Made by a program: the position numbers and the translations under genes. DNA of 64,000 nt, from assembly GCA_039621445.1 (NCBI GenBank), contig CP154956.1, positions 60,087,178 to 60,151,177 on the forward strand, read 5' to 3'. This document shows, one piece after another, positions 22,785 through 35,272 of the stretch. The notes under the pieces are model-generated. The model saw nothing but the letters and a program-made list of their open reading frames with translations. It was not told where the DNA came from and searched no databases. Each line of letters begins with the position of its first letter. The first letter of the stretch is position 1. The DNA is from Euglena gracilis (Eukaryota; Euglenida; Euglenophyceae; Euglenales).

Positions 22785-22806
22785 CGCGTGTGTGTGTGTG
22801 TGTGTG
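22518..22806. repeat. (GT)n / GTGTG microsatellite block
   Basis: Long GT runs, a TGGTG pentamer block at about 22620-22670 and CG-interrupted stretches (GCGCGCGC). Confidence 0.95.
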
Positions 22807-24170
22807 GCCGGGAATGCTTCTCAGGCTTGCGTGAAGGGGAAGGATCTAGCCTTGTGTCGCGGGAACATTTGGAAGCTTTCTGAGGCAGAATCCAGTCGCC
22901 AAAACTGAGTTCTAAACTCATAATCCTTTCGCCCATTCAGGAAGGATGTCGGCGGATGGATCCGATTAGGTGCAGGTCCAGCCAAAATTGCCAAAAAAAA
23001 TAGTAAAGGAGGGGATTTTGAAAGCTAGGCGCAGCCAGAAAAAATTACCACAAAAATTAGTGGGCTTCAAAGACTTTTGGAAAAAGGTGTCGGAAAGGGG
23101 AATAGGTATGTACACATTCAACTTCGATCAGTTTGTGCCTTCAAACTTCTTTTGATGTATACGTTCTATTGTTACATTCAATGAAGGTGGACATATTTTT
23201 TTCAGTTTGGTTCATCTCACTGTATGTTCAAGAAAGAAAGATATATCCCTGGAGTATTTTTCTTATTATATTTATTTGTGTGCTTTGTTAACAAGCCTTA
23301 AAGAAAACCAGCCTGATTCCTAGCCTGAAACATCCACAGAGTCACTTCATAACAACAAAAAGCAATCCGATTGCCATGGTTGAAAAGAAACCAGAGGGAA
23401 GGAGGACCTCTTCTGAGGTGCCAGCATGTGGCAGAGTTTGCACCAGCAACTCCGACCGCGTTACGGTATGAACAAAAGTGGTCGAAGACGAGTGGTATGC
23501 CATCAAGAGGACCAGCAAAAAAAGCATGTTTGGCAAATACATCAAGGAGTCTCTGCAATGGAATCAATGAGTAATAAATAATGATTTTCCCTCCCTTTTC
23601 CCTCCCTCCTGAACAAAACCAACGCTCGCTTGATACCCTGCCAGTAGAACAGAAAAAGACAACAAGAGGTGTGGCAAATAACCGCTTTCTTAGTCATTCC
23701 ATAATCGCAAAAGATATTGAAATGAACGGCTTTGCCATCCCTTCCCATCGAATCTCCAATAACTTAAAAGAAACACAACGAAAGAAACCCAGCAAAAGAA
23801 ACACAACGGGAGGCACAATTTTTGAGAAGACCTGGTGAACAAATGTGCTTTCTACCAACTGGCTTTACCCCTCGTAAAGACCTGTCGCAAAAAAAAAAGA
23901 CAAAACGTGAAAAATGATGCATCTGTTTGGAAAATCCGGAGGTGGCCAGCACAAAAAATCATCCAAACACCATATTTTCAAGCTCTCTGAAAAATGAAAT
24001 TATTAAATTATGTTACAATTATTAATAAAAACAGCATTTGACAACAAATCGCTTTTAGGAAAATACTGCCCAAATAATTTTGTAGGGGGAGGGACCAAAA
24101 AGATCGGTCCTCCAATTTTGGAGGTTCGGGGGGGGGGCAAAATCATTTTTTGGGGGAGGGTTTACAGACG
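22807..24170. other. AT-rich spacer with no firm gene
   Basis: Mostly low-complexity AT-rich DNA. The only coding-like piece is at 23376-23570, listed separately. Confidence 0.4.
23376..23570 (+). pseudogene. Short coding-like frame with an internal stop
   Basis: From ATG at 23376 one frame reads VEKKPEGRRTSSEVPACGR, then TGA at about 23469, then continues with TKVVEDEWYAIKRTSKK and FGKYIKESLQWNQ to TGA at 23568. Composition of both halves is protein-like. It may be a decayed gene or transposase remnant; the family was not recognised, and chance is possible. Confidence 0.25.
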
Positions 24171-24174
24171 TCCA

Positions 24175-24425
24175 GGGCCAGCTGTGTGCCTGTTCCAGGC
24201 TGCTGGGAGGCCAGGCTGCCGGAGCGCCGGCCGGGCGGAACCGCTGGACTGCTGTCCGGGCCAGGCCGCTGGCCAGGCAGGGTTGGACTGCCAGGCTGCT
24301 GGCTGGCCAGATTGCTGGCCGGCCAGGCCGAGCCAGGCCGTCCGGCCACCGGCTGGGCTCATCTGGGCCGCCGGCCAGGACGGGCCCGGCTGGGTTGCCT
24401 GGCACAGTCAGGCAGTAAACGAGCT
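24175..24425. repeat. GC-rich repeat of GCTGGCCAG-type units
   Basis: Imperfect repetition of GGCTGCTGG, GCTGGCCAG and CCGGCCAGG over about 250 bp. The units are partly palindromic, so stable hairpins are possible. No conserved protein frame. Confidence 0.65.
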
Positions 24426-26017
24426 CAGGATTACACAAAGCCTGGCCCAGCACCCCCCCCCCTAGATGTTGGGTGGGGTGTCCGGACCGTAGATTCACTT
24501 AACATCTGTGTGACCCCTCCTGGGGGGGGTTTCGAGAGCAGGTGGGTGGATTGGGGCCCTGGGACCCCCCAGGGGGGGGGATGCCGTGGGTCAGGTTTTT
24601 GCCCAGCTGAAGGACGAGCCGGGAACTTTTTGCAGCATTTTCGGCCAATTTTGGCTGGATTTTGGGTGGGTGGTTGACCCCCCCCCCTGGTGGGGGTTTG
24701 TGGGTGGGTGGATTTGGGCCTGGGATTAAGTGCCCCCTCCCCCCGAGATCTATGTTCTGGACCCCCAACCCCCCTTGTTGGCAGGTTCCAAAAATAACAA
24801 AAATGTTTGTTCTGGTGCTGCTTCGTTGCACACGCCTCGCACAAAACCGTCACTCCCCGTTTTCTAATTTGGCATTCAAAAATTCTACAGAAAATTTCAA
24901 AAATAAGCAACTACTGACCCAACATAGATGTCAAACAAAAGCAAATATGTGCAGAAGCAAAAGGTTTCTCCTTTCGAATCAGAATACTTCCCACTGATGC
25001 AGAATAAATGCAAAAAAACAACTCAAAAGCACAGATCTTGTGGACAAAAATGAAGAAAATGTGATAAAATGCAAAATGAAGATTGAAAATTCCATCCCAG
25101 CATGTCCTTTCCAAAGCAAATGAGGTTTGATGCCACATGATCTTGGTGCCAGGTTCTCAGGAACTGCTGGTTGCTCTTCTTTACTACACCATTTTCCATT
25201 TCCTTTTGACTGTGCTACAAAAGATCAGAGCAAGAACGTTGGCACGAAGTCATAATTGCATCGTTTCGAGGCACAGGCAAAACCTGTACCGAAAGAATTT
25301 GCAACGCCATTGTGCAAAACAGACGAGATCTGCACCTCCCATCAAAGCCTTCAAAACGCATCCTTCTTAAAACAACAACAACAAAAACGTCTATCATTTA
25401 CACTTTGTACGTGGAACAAAAATAGAGAGTTTCAATATCGAGTATCCAAAATACAAATACAAACACTCAAAAAAGCTCAAAACAAAAGACTCAGGCAGCA
25501 TACCATTCCCAAAACCGGGAGGGATCATTTCACCCGCCCCTCACCTTTGGAAAGCCACTTCCAACCCGACCTCGAAGTCAACCCAAGCTTGGGTGGTGGG
25601 TCAGTCACTCAAAAAGGGACACACGGACACACTCACGCGCGCGCACGCACACACTGAGAAAAATGACCGGCACACTCGCATCTGCAAGCAAACACACACA
25701 CCCACCCACCTATCCACCTACCCACACAAGCGCAAGCGGCTTATCAAGCCCATCTTTGTTGATGCAACACACCATCGTTTCACACTTGCCGAGCAGCATT
25801 CCCAGGCAGGCAATACCCCCCCCTGGCCTGATGGGAGGGTTGGGCCAGCCTGTGGGCCAAAAAAATGGCGCCTTTCTGGTCTTGCAGCACCTTTGGTGCA
25901 AGAGTGATTGAACGAGCACCAGGTGCTTTTGCCCGTTCCCAGGTGGATTCAGACACACAAAAATTCTGCTTGGCCACAATGCCCTCCCCATTGCAACCTA
26001 GGAAGGCGCACCAACGC

Positions 26018-26051
26018 ACACGCGCGCGCGCGCGTGCGCACAAGCATGCAT

Positions 26052-26086
<35 letters not shown>

Positions 26087-26162
26087 TGCACGCACACACG
26101 CGCGCGCGCACGCACGCACGCACACACGCACGCACGCACGCACACGCGCGCGCACAACACAC
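26018..26162. repeat. (CACG)n/(CG)n microsatellite in the MGST3 copy 1 intron
   Basis: Runs of GCACGCACGCAC and CGCGCGCG. The same block in unit 2 (about 30430-30575) differs in repeat number. Confidence 0.95.
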
Positions 26163-26303
26163 TTGCTCAATCACTCACACACTCACACAGCATCCGAAAC
26201 TTACCAAGCGTTGTGTTAGGCAGCAACAGGATGCAGTATCGTAATATGAACAAACGCTGATTTTCTGAACAATCCGCGAAAGCTGACCTTAAGCTTGCGT
26301 CGC

Positions 26304-28856
26304 TTACAGGAGTCCCAGCACGCCGAGGGCAGTGGACCCGGTGGTCGTAATCACGGCCGCCAGCAGGGCTGCCCAGGAAAGGAGCGCCCCCCCCCAACCC
26401 CCCACCCACGCGGGTGCGGGCATTCCCGGTCAGCCCTGGCCACCAGGGAGTACCAGACGAACAATCCCCACGGGGAGCTGCCGGCAGTTGAGGGGCCGTC
26501 GACTGGTCTGTGATGGGCCAGCCACCGGGCCACCGGGATTGATATGGTTCAACGGCCAACTTTGACTGGGTGCAAAGCGCAGGTGAAATTTGCATGTTGG
26601 GCTTTGCTTTGCCGGCTCTTCGATAATCATTTTTTTTAAAAAAAGGATTAATTGGTCGGAAAATGACTAAAAAATTTTGTGGATGGTTGTCCAAACTCCA
26701 GTTGAACCTGAAGATTTGCTTGTGCCCTTAAAATGGCCTTTTGGAGGCCAAGCCTTCGAAACCATGGGCACAAAGATGAAAAATGTGAATCACAGTCACA
26801 CCACAATGGGGAAAAAAAGTGATGGGTGTGAAAAAAGTGGTGGGTGTGCTGAGGCTGGGTCATGCAAAGCTGCTGTGGGGTTTACCGATGACAACTTTGG
26901 CCATGATATTCTGGGACTGACGGGGACATTCTGACGCTCCATTCACTTCGACATTAAAACCAATCAGGCACTGAAAAAATGCGAATTACGAATTACATGA
27001 CCATCCCCTCCCCCCCTGTATCAATAAGAGGCAAGCTTGTTAAAGAGTGGCTAGGCCAAAATTCAGCAGCCCCATTCTTGCTCAAAACGCCGCCCCATAT
27101 CTCAAAGATCTTTATTGGAAAAAAATACAAAAGAACTTTAGAGATTGGGGAAAATATTGGCACAGACAGTGGGCAAAAAATAATACACTGGAGAATGGAG
27201 CTCTGGGACAAAGAGGGGGAATGGGTGAGAACCAAAAAAGGAAGCTAAATTCAAATGCTGGTACCGCGATGCCATGACAAATCCATGACTATGACGACGG
27301 TCCGGCGGGAACGCTGACTGTGAGAAAAACCAACCGGCGGGGGGCCCCCACCTGGGCGTACCGCTTGTACGGGTCACCCGTCGCGTACCCTTCCGCATAG
27401 CGCAGGCGCGCGATGGTCCACACGATGCCCGCCAGGGCGGTGGTGATCGGGTGGCGCAGGCCGCCTATCAGGGAAAGGGCCACAAACTGGGGGTACGTCT
27501 CCAGGGCGTGCTGGTGCCCCCGCTGGACGCAGTTGGCGGCAGCCGCTGTTGGGGGCGGGCGAAGCCGCCGCGGCCGAACAGTGTCGGTCATCAAAACATC
27601 GCACACCTTACACCTACTCTGACCATGGCTTGATCGATTTTGACCATAATCATAACCAAAACCACAAAAGGGGACCCCTTCCCTCAACAAATGGGGAAGC
27701 AAGGAACATAAACATTTCCACCCAAATCAAAATAACAAATTAATACCAAATCAAATAGAATAACAATGCAACAATCAAACTGTTGTGAGAAGCAGTTTGG
27801 GGCAGTGCGGGTCACCCACAACAGCATTTTTGACACATTTTGGCTCAACAGAATGCTGGCCAAACATCTTGTCGTCTTCCGTACCTCCGATGGCATACAT
27901 TGTGGGGTACGGGACGTTATATTTCTTGCGTGCCATACCAACCTTAAAACCAAGAGCTATCAGGGTGAAGACTGACATCAACGTTCATTCTGTAAAGGTC
28001 AAAAATGCTGTTGATGGGGGGATGGGACAGGAAGGGCCCCAAAGAAACCCAACCACTAACCAGAAGAACCAGCCCAAAGCAAAATGAAAACAACAACAAA
28101 TTTTGACGTGGAAGAGGAAACAAGAATGAATTGAACCCCTGTTTCAAGCCCACGTGGTTTTGCACTTTGTGGACAGTGACTCCTCCAAGTTGGACACTCC
28201 AGTAGGCTGCGGGGAAAAACTGTTGGGGGAAAAAGTTCAAAACTCCCAGTTTTGATCCTATCAGGATCACCCCCAAAAGAGTTTTGGTGAAATTTCAGAT
28301 ATTTGTGCAAAAAATCACGTCGAACCCACTTTATTGTGCTTCCTAGTGTTTTCTTCACTTCCTGGCAAAATTTGTTTTGTGGTGATGTTGTTTTTGGTTA
28401 CAGCTTTGTGTGTGGCTTGGGTGAAAGGGTAAAAGTTCTTTTGCCACCTCTAAGAGGTGCCATTTACACTCTTCCACACTTCAGCTTTGAATCACCTCGC
28501 CCTGGATGAAAATTATCGCTCATAGTACTTGATGTGTTTTAAACTTGGGATGTTTCAAAATCAATCGGTCCGGGGGGGGGGGGCGAACGAGGCAGGCTTT
28601 TAAAATTAAAATAATAATAATAATCAGATAATAATTGGAGGACACGGGGGGGGGGGGCAAGGGTTCAAGGGGATGGGGGGGGGGCGTTGGGTCTCTGAGA
28701 TTGAGGAGAGATTCTGGAAGGGCGCAGCTGAGAACGAACGCTGTTTGGAACAATACCGTTGACCACCAGAACGACGCCATATGCCTTGGGCACCTTGATG
28801 GAGGCGGCGGCATCCAAACCAAAGCCTGGGGACAGCCGGGCTTCACCAAAAGCCAT
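26304..28856 (-). CDS. MGST3: Microsomal glutathione S-transferase 3 (MAPEG family), copy 1, four exons
   Basis: Membrane enzyme of the MAPEG family: glutathione conjugation or peroxidase activity at the endoplasmic reticulum. Exons on the minus strand: 28757-28856 (...SIKVPKAYGVVLVVN), 27862-27971 (FTLIALGFKVGMARKKYNV, then PYPTMYAI..DDKMF), about 27352-27534 (NCVQRGHQHALETYPQF, LSLIGGLRHP, then GYATGDPYKRYAQ) and 26304-26368 (ALLAAVITTTGSTALGVLGLL, last helix, TAA stop). These match the plant-type MGST3 order, including VPKEYG, ARK.YNVPYPT, NCVQRGHQ and YATGDP.KR. Intron 1 is GT-AG (G|GTATTG...GTCAG) and in phase. Intron 2 is nonconventional (GGCCAG...CTGCCGCC). The exon 3/4 join was not resolved. 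The start shown is the nearest in-frame ATG; two others lie upstream in the same open frame. Confidence 0.88.
27535..27861 (-). other. Nonconventional intron, MGST3 copy 1
   Basis: The family alignment demands the join DDKMF/NCVQRG. At exactly that point the 327-base intron begins GGCCAGC and ends CTGCCGCC, with CAG at +4..+6 and CTG at -8..-6 and no GT/AG in register. Phase 0 on both sides. Confidence 0.8.
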
Positions 28857-30429
28857 CAAGGCAGTCGGGATCATCCCCTTGACAATGATTCCTGCCATGT
28901 TGCAGACGCCGGCCTGGGAAGAGGGAAACTCGCTAACTCGTCTTCTGATTCGTGGTTGGTTTTTTGCATTCAAGAGTGCCCATTTGAGAACTGTGATTGA
29001 CATGGTCAGGTTTTTGCCCAGCTGAAGGACGAGCCGGGAACTTTTTGCAGCATTTTCGGCCAATTTTGGCTGAATTTTGGGTGGGTGGTTGACCCCCCCC
29101 CCTGGTGGGGGTTTGTGGGTGGGTGGATTTGGGCCTGGGATTAAGTGCCCCCCCCCCCGAGATCTATGTTCTGGACCCCCAACCCCCCTTGTTGGCAGGT
29201 TCCAAAAATAACAAAAATGTTTGTTCTGGTGCTGCTTCGTTTCACACGCCTCGCACAAAACCGTCACTCCCCGTTTTCTAATTTGGCATTCAAAAATTCT
29301 ACAGAAAATTTCAAAAATAAGCAACTACTGACCCAACATAGATGTCAAAACAAAAGCAAATATGTGCAGAAGCAAAAGGTTTCTCCTTTCGAATCAGAAT
29401 ACTTCCCACTGATGCAGAATAAATGCAAAAAACAACTCAAAAGCACAGATCTTGTGGACAAAAATGAAGAAAATGTGATAAAATGCAAAATGAAGATTGA
29501 AAATTCCATCCCAGCATGTCCTTTCCAAAGCAAATGAGGTTTGATGCCACATGATCTTGGTGCCAGGTTCTCAGGAACTGCTGGTTGCTCTTCTTTACTA
29601 CACCATTTTCCATTTCCTTTTGACAGTGCTACAAAAGATCAGAGCAAGAACGTTGGCACGAAGTCATAATTGCATCGTTTCGAGGCACAGGCAAAACCTG
29701 TACCGAAAGAATTTGCAACGCCATTGTGCAAAACAGACGAGATCTGCACCTCCCATCAAAGCCTTCAAAACGCATCCTTCTTAAAACAACAACAACAAAA
29801 ACGTCTATCATTTACACTTTGTACGTGGAACAAAAATAGAGAGTTTCAATATCGAGTATCCAAAATACAAATACAAACACTCAAAAAAGCTCAAAACAAA
29901 AGACTCAGGCAGCATACCATTCCCAAAACCGGGAGGGATCATTTCACCCGCCCCTCACCTTTGGAAAGCCACTTCCAACCCGACCTCGAAGTCAACCCAA
30001 GCTTGGGTGGTGGGTCAGTCACTCAAAAAGGGACACACGGACACACTCACGCGCGCGCACGAACACACTGAGAAAAATGACTGGCACACTCGCATATGCA
30101 AGCAAACACACACACCCACCCACCTATCCACCTACCCACACAAGCGCAAGCGGCTTATCAAGCCCATCTTTGTTGATGCAACACACCATCGTTTCACACT
30201 TGCCGAGCAGCATTCCCAGGCAGGCAATACCCCCCCCTGGCCTGATGGGAGGGTTGGGCCAGCCCGTGGGCCAAAAAAATGGCGCCTTTCTGGTCTTGCA
30301 GCACCTTTGGTGCAAGAGTGATTGAACGAGCACCAGGTGCTTTTGCCCGTTCCCAGGTGGATTCAGACACACAAAAATTCTGCTTGGCCACAATGCCCTC
30401 CCCATTGCAACCTAGGAAGGCGCACCAAC

Positions 30430-30467
30430 GCACACGCGCGCGCGCGCGCGTGCGCACAAGCATGCAT

Positions 30468-30498
<31 letters not shown>

Positions 30499-30575
30499 TG
30501 CACGCACACACGCGCGCGCGCACGCACGCACGCACACACGCACGCACGCACGCACACGCGCGCGCACAACACACT
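30430..30575. repeat. (CACG)n/(CG)n microsatellite in the MGST3 copy 2 intron
   Basis: Duplicate of the block at 26018-26162 with altered repeat counts. Confidence 0.95.
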
Positions 30576-30715
30576 TGCTCAATCACTCACACACTCACAC
30601 AGCATCCGAAACTTACCAAGCGTTGTGTTAGGGAGCAACAGGATGCAGTATCGTAATATGAACAAACGCTGATTTTCTGAACAATCCGCGAAAGCTGACC
30701 TTAAGCTTGCGTCGC

Positions 30716-33246
30716 TTACAGGAGTCCCAGCACGCCGAGGGCAGTGGACCCGGTGGTCGTAATCACGGCCGCCAGCAGGGCTGCCCAGGAAAGGAGCGCC
30801 CCCCCCCCCCAACCCCCCACCCACGCGGGTGCGGGCATTCCCGGTCAGCCCTGGCCACCAGGGAGTACCAGACGAACAATCCCCACGGGGAGCTGCCGGC
30901 AGTTGAGGGGCCGTCGACTGGTCTGTGATGGGCCAGCCACCGGGCCACCGGGATTGATATGGTTCAACGGCCAACTTTGACTGGGTGCAAAGCACAGGTG
31001 AAATTTGCATGTTGGGCTTTGCCAGCTCTTCGATGACCATTTTTTTTTCAAAAAAAAGGATTAATTGGTCGGAAAATGAACTGAAAAGTTTTGTGGATGA
31101 TTGCCCAAACTCCAGTTGAAACTGAAGACTTGCTTGTGCCCTTAAAATGGTCTTTTGGAGGCCAAAAATGTGAATCACAGTCACACCACAATGGGGAAAA
31201 AAAGTGATGGGTGTGTAAAAAGTGGTGGGTGTGCTGAGGCTGGGTCATGCAAAGCTGCTGTGGGGTGCACCGGTGACAACTTTGGCCATGATATTCTGGG
31301 ACTGACGGGGACATTCTGACTCACCATTCACTTCGACATTAAAACCAATCAGGCACTGCAAAAAATGCGAATTACGAATTACATGACCATCCCCCCCCCC
31401 TTTATCAATCAGAGGCAAGCTTTTAAAGAGTGGCTTGGCCAAAGTTCAGCAGCCCCATTTTGCTCAAAACGCCGCCCCATGTCTCAAAGATCTTTATTGG
31501 AAGGAAAAAAACACAAAAGAACTTTAGGGATTGGGTAAAATATTGGCACAGACAGTGGGCAAGAAATAAATACACTGGAGAATGGAGCTCTGGGACAAAG
31601 AGGGGGAATGGGTGAGAACCAAAAAAGGAAGCTAAATTGGAATGCTGGTACTGCGGTGCTATGACAAATCCATGACTATGACGACGGTCCGGCGGGAACG
31701 TTGCCTGTGAGAAAAACCAAACGGCGGGGGGCCCCCACCTGGGCGTACCGCTTGTCAGGGTCACCCGTTGCGTACCCTTCCGCCCAGCGTAGGCGAGCGA
31801 TGGTCCACACGATGCCCGCCAGGGCGGTGGTGATCGGGTGGCGCAGGCCGCCTATCAGGGAAAGGGCCACGAACTGGGGGTACGTCTCCAGGGCGTGCTG
31901 GTGCCCCCGCTGGACGCAGTTGGCGGCAGCCGCTGTTGGGGGCGGGCGAAGCCGCCGCGGCCGAACAGTGTCGGTCATCAAAACATCGCACACCTTACAC
32001 CTACTCTGACCATGGCTTGATCGATTTTGACCATAATCATAACCAAAACCACAAAAGGGGACCCCTTCCCTCAACAAATGGGGAAGCAAGGAACATAAAC
32101 ATTTCCACCCAAATCAAAATAACAAATTAATACCAAATCAAATAGAATAACAATGCAACAATCAAACTGTTGTGAGAAGCATTTTGGGGCAGTGCGGGTC
32201 ACCAACAACAGCATTTTTGACACATTTTGGCTCAACAGAATGCTGGCCAAACATCTTGTCGTCTTCCGTACCTCCAATGGCATACATTGTGGGGTACGAG
32301 ACGTTATATTTCTTGCGTGCCATACCAACCTTAAAACCAAGAGCTATCAGGGTGAAGACTGACATCAACGTTCATTCTGTAAAGGTGAAAAATGCTGTTG
32401 ATGGGGGGGGGGTGGGACAGGAAGGGCCCCAAAGAAACCCAACCACTAACCAAAAGAACCAGCCCAAAGAAAAATGAAAACAGCAACAAATTTTGACGTG
32501 GAAGAGGAAACAAGAATGAATTGAACCCCTGTTTCAAGCCCACGTGGTTTTGCACTTTGTGGAGAGTGACTCCTCCAAGTTGGACACTCCAGGAGACTGC
32601 GGGGAAAAATTGTTGGGGGAAAAAGTTCAAAACTCCCAGTTTTGATCCTATCAGGATTCCCCCCCCAAAAGAGTTTTGGAGAAATTTCAGATATTTGTGC
32701 AAAAAATCACGTCGAACCCACTTTATTGTGCTTCCTAGTGTTATCTTCACTTCCTGGCAAAATTTGTTTTGCGGTGACGTTGTTTTTGGTTACAGCTTTG
32801 TGTGTGGCTTGGGTGAAAGGGTAAAAGTTCTTTTGCCACCTCTAAGAGGTGCCATTTACACTCTTCCACACTTCAGCTTTGAATCACCTCGCCCTGGATG
32901 AAAAATATCGCTCATAGTACTTGATGTGTTTTAAACTTGGGATGTTTCAAAATCAATCGGTCCGGGGGGGGGGCGAACCAGGCAGGCTTTTAAAATAATA
33001 ATAATAATAATAATAATCAGATAATAATTGGAGGACACGGGGGGGGGGGGCAAGGATTCAAGGGGATGGGGGGCCGTTGGGTCACTGAGATTGAGGGGAG
33101 ATTCTGGAAGGGCGCAGCTGAGAACGAACGCTGTTTGGAACAATACCGTTGACCACCAGAACGACGCCATATGCCTTGGGCACCTTGATGGAGGCGGCGG
33201 CATCCAAACCAAAGCCTGGGGACAGCCGGGCTTCACCAAAAGCCAT
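30716..33246 (-). CDS. MGST3: Microsomal glutathione S-transferase 3 (MAPEG family), copy 2, four exons
   Basis: Exons 33147-33246, 32249-32358, about 31739-31921 and 30716-30780, in the same order and phase as copy 1. No stop or frameshift was seen in any exon. Few residues differ: for example RLRWAEGYATGDPDKRYAQ replaces RLRYAEGYATGDPYKRYAQ, the change next to the conserved GDP.KR being Tyr to Asp. Both copies therefore look functional. The intron between exons 2 and 3 keeps the nonconventional ends. Each unit carries its own upstream 300-400 bp, so promoter elements may have been copied too. Confidence 0.88.
31922..32248 (-). other. Nonconventional intron, MGST3 copy 2
   Basis: Same ends (GGCCAGC...CTGCCGCC) and the same length, 327 bases, as in copy 1. 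Confidence 0.8.
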
Positions 33247-33609
33247 CAAGGCAGTCGGGATCATCCCCTTGACAATGATTCCTGCCATGCTGCAGACGCC
33301 GGCCTGGGAAGAGGGAAACCCGCTAACTCGTCTTCTGATTCGTGGTTGGTTTTTGGCATTCAAGAGTGTCCATTTGAGAACTGTGATTGACCATGGCGAG
33401 CCTGAGATGGCATTTTACTTCTCGCATTTGTTCGATTTCTTAGGCCCCTGCTTTGTCAACCTTGGGTTGCCCTCGATTTTGCTGAACGTTTTTTGAAGAA
33501 GAGGAAAACCCCAGACCCCACTTTTATTGACCCTCTCTTTGAAGTGACCCTCGTTGACCACCCCGCCAAAGCCCCCCCCCCAAAAAACGCCACCAAAGGC
33601 AGTGGGGAG

Positions 33610-33749
33610 TGTTTTTGTGAACTGGAGATATCCCAGCAGTCTCAACATTCCTACCGCATTGGGTACCGCCTCTACAGATGCAGCAGGCCTCGCAACAAAT
33701 AGCTGTTGGGAGGGCAGCGGTCCTCCCGATCCCGAGGCCACCTCTGGGG
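33610..33749 (-). CDS. Candidate exon split by a transposon
   Basis: Read on the minus strand without the inserted element, an acceptor-like CAATAACAG near 34181 is followed by GAGCCCCCAGAG, then, after the element, GTGGCCTCGGGATCG: EPPEVASGSGGPLPSQQ, then LFVARPAASVEAVPNAVGML. The family is not recognised and coding status is uncertain. It is the only exon-like stretch here that a transposon appears to interrupt. Confidence 0.3.
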
Positions 33750-34167
33750 CAGGCATTTGCTTAAGGACCCCGCGGGGGGGGGGGGGGGTACTGGCTAGCC
33801 AATCGGCTAGACACTGGAAAAAATGGACTAGCTAGAACCCCCCTCCCCCCGGGGGGGGGGGGTCCGGGGGTCCCCCAGACTGGAAAAAAAAATTCCCCCG
33901 GCGCTGCGCGCCGGAGGAAAAATGAGGTTTTTAATAGGTTTTTGGCTGATTTTGTTCCAAAAATTCCCAAAAATGGCCAAAAACGGGCATTTTGGGCCAT
34001 TTTTGGGGGTCCCAAAAAAATTTTCGGCGCTTCGCGCCGGTCACTGGGAAAAAATTTTCCCCGGGGGGGTCTGCTAGAAATCCCACTAGCCAAATTTGGA
34101 CTAGCTGCAGTCCAGCCCCCCCCCGGGGGGGGTACTGCAATCCCTTAAGCAAATGCCTGCTCTGGGG
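33742..34167. mobile_element. hAT-like MITE, 410 bp, with 8-bp target duplication
   Basis: The element is 33750-34159. Its ends are perfect 17-bp inverted repeats (CAGGCATTTGCTTAAGG). The 8-bp duplication CTCTGGGG flanks it at 33742-33749 and 34160-34167. Inside are long G/C runs near both ends and two small hairpins of the type GGCGC-TTCG/TGC-GCGCC. No coding capacity. 8-bp duplications are typical of the hAT superfamily. Confidence 0.9.
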
Positions 34168-35272
34168 GCTCCTGTTATTGAAACTTGAATTTCCTGATTG
34201 CTTTGCACCACGGGAACTTTCCCATTTCAGAAAGATACTTTCCCCTTGGACGACTTTTTGATAGCAAGGCACGTTTGTAGCTTTTGTCGCTAGAGCAGGT
34301 TAAATAAACCCATAGTCAACTTGGGAACAGGAAGTCCTTGTCCCATTTCAACAGGACTTTTCCTCTTTTCTCTTCTCTTCTCTTCTCTTCTCACAACCAC
34401 TCAGTAACCCCCAGGGAAAGATGGGGCACTTTTCCCGGGCCAAAACCAACCCACCCACTTTCTTCAAAAATCACACACCCACAACCCTACACCCCCCCCC
34501 CAGGGGTCCACCAATCCAGCCAAAATTGGCCAAAAACTGTTGGACAACCCAGCCTGTTGGTTTGGGTGCGAACCCCCCCAAGGGGCAGCTGCCTGGACCC
34601 ACCCTCCACCTTCGAAAGCTCACCTATCCCTCCCGGGGGGTGTTAGGGGGTTAAATGAATGTATGCTCACAACTTCCGGAAAATAATAATATATACATTT
34701 TCTATGGTTTTCTGGTTAATGCAGTTTCTTGGAACCTGCCAAGTCCCAATGTTGGGCCGCGAAACGATTTCCTCTGAAAAAAATTCTGTTTTCTGCTGAC
34801 CCGAAGGAGCACCTGGCTCCTTTATCACGCTGGCCAGAAAAAAATTCGACGTTTTAATTCATATTGTTTGAAAAATATGTGCATACAACGGATTCTTCAG
34901 CAGGCATTTACCATCTGAGGGAGGTTGCAAAATCCAATGAAAACGTGTGTGGTGACTGATAAAACTTGCCATCACACATGGCTTAAGGCAAAAACACCCA
35001 ACTGGTAAAAAAAATCTAGCCAGCCGGGCACCCTGCACTGTTTTGTTTGTACATCCATCTGTACATCCATTTTGGTAACTTGGCAACCATTTCAACGTCC
35101 TTGACTAACCAACAAGAACTCCCCGGGACAAAGGACTGAAAGCCTCTCTGCGATTGCTTGGTCAGGCAACAAAGCAGTATACGAGGTTTCACAGCTGCCT
35201 CATCAACCAAGGGTGGACTGAAGACGGAGGACGGTAGGTTATGGGAAAGGGTGAGAGCGCTATACAACTGGC
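34168..35272. other. Spacer, no gene recognised
   Basis: Contains C/G runs, a CTTTTCTCTTCTCTTCTC tract near 34365 and AT-rich DNA. No exon was supported. Confidence 0.4.

Larger units (their letters stand above)
24591..29005. repeat. Tandem duplication, unit 1 (4415 bp)
   Basis: Collinear with 29006-33396 over the whole length. Differences are mostly in homopolymers and microsatellites plus scattered substitutions. The join at 29006 fuses the end of unit 1 (GATTGACATGG) directly to the TCAGG start of unit 2. Confidence 0.95.
29006..33396. repeat. Tandem duplication, unit 2 (4391 bp)
   Basis: Second unit, ending at GATTGACCATGG near 33397, after which the sequences diverge. See unit 1. Confidence 0.95.

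Noticed and set aside
22518-22883. Long Cys/Val-rich frames (CVCVCV...)
   Set aside because: They are translations of the GT microsatellite.
25980-26260. His/Ala/Arg/Thr repeat frames
   Set aside because: Translations of the CACG microsatellite.
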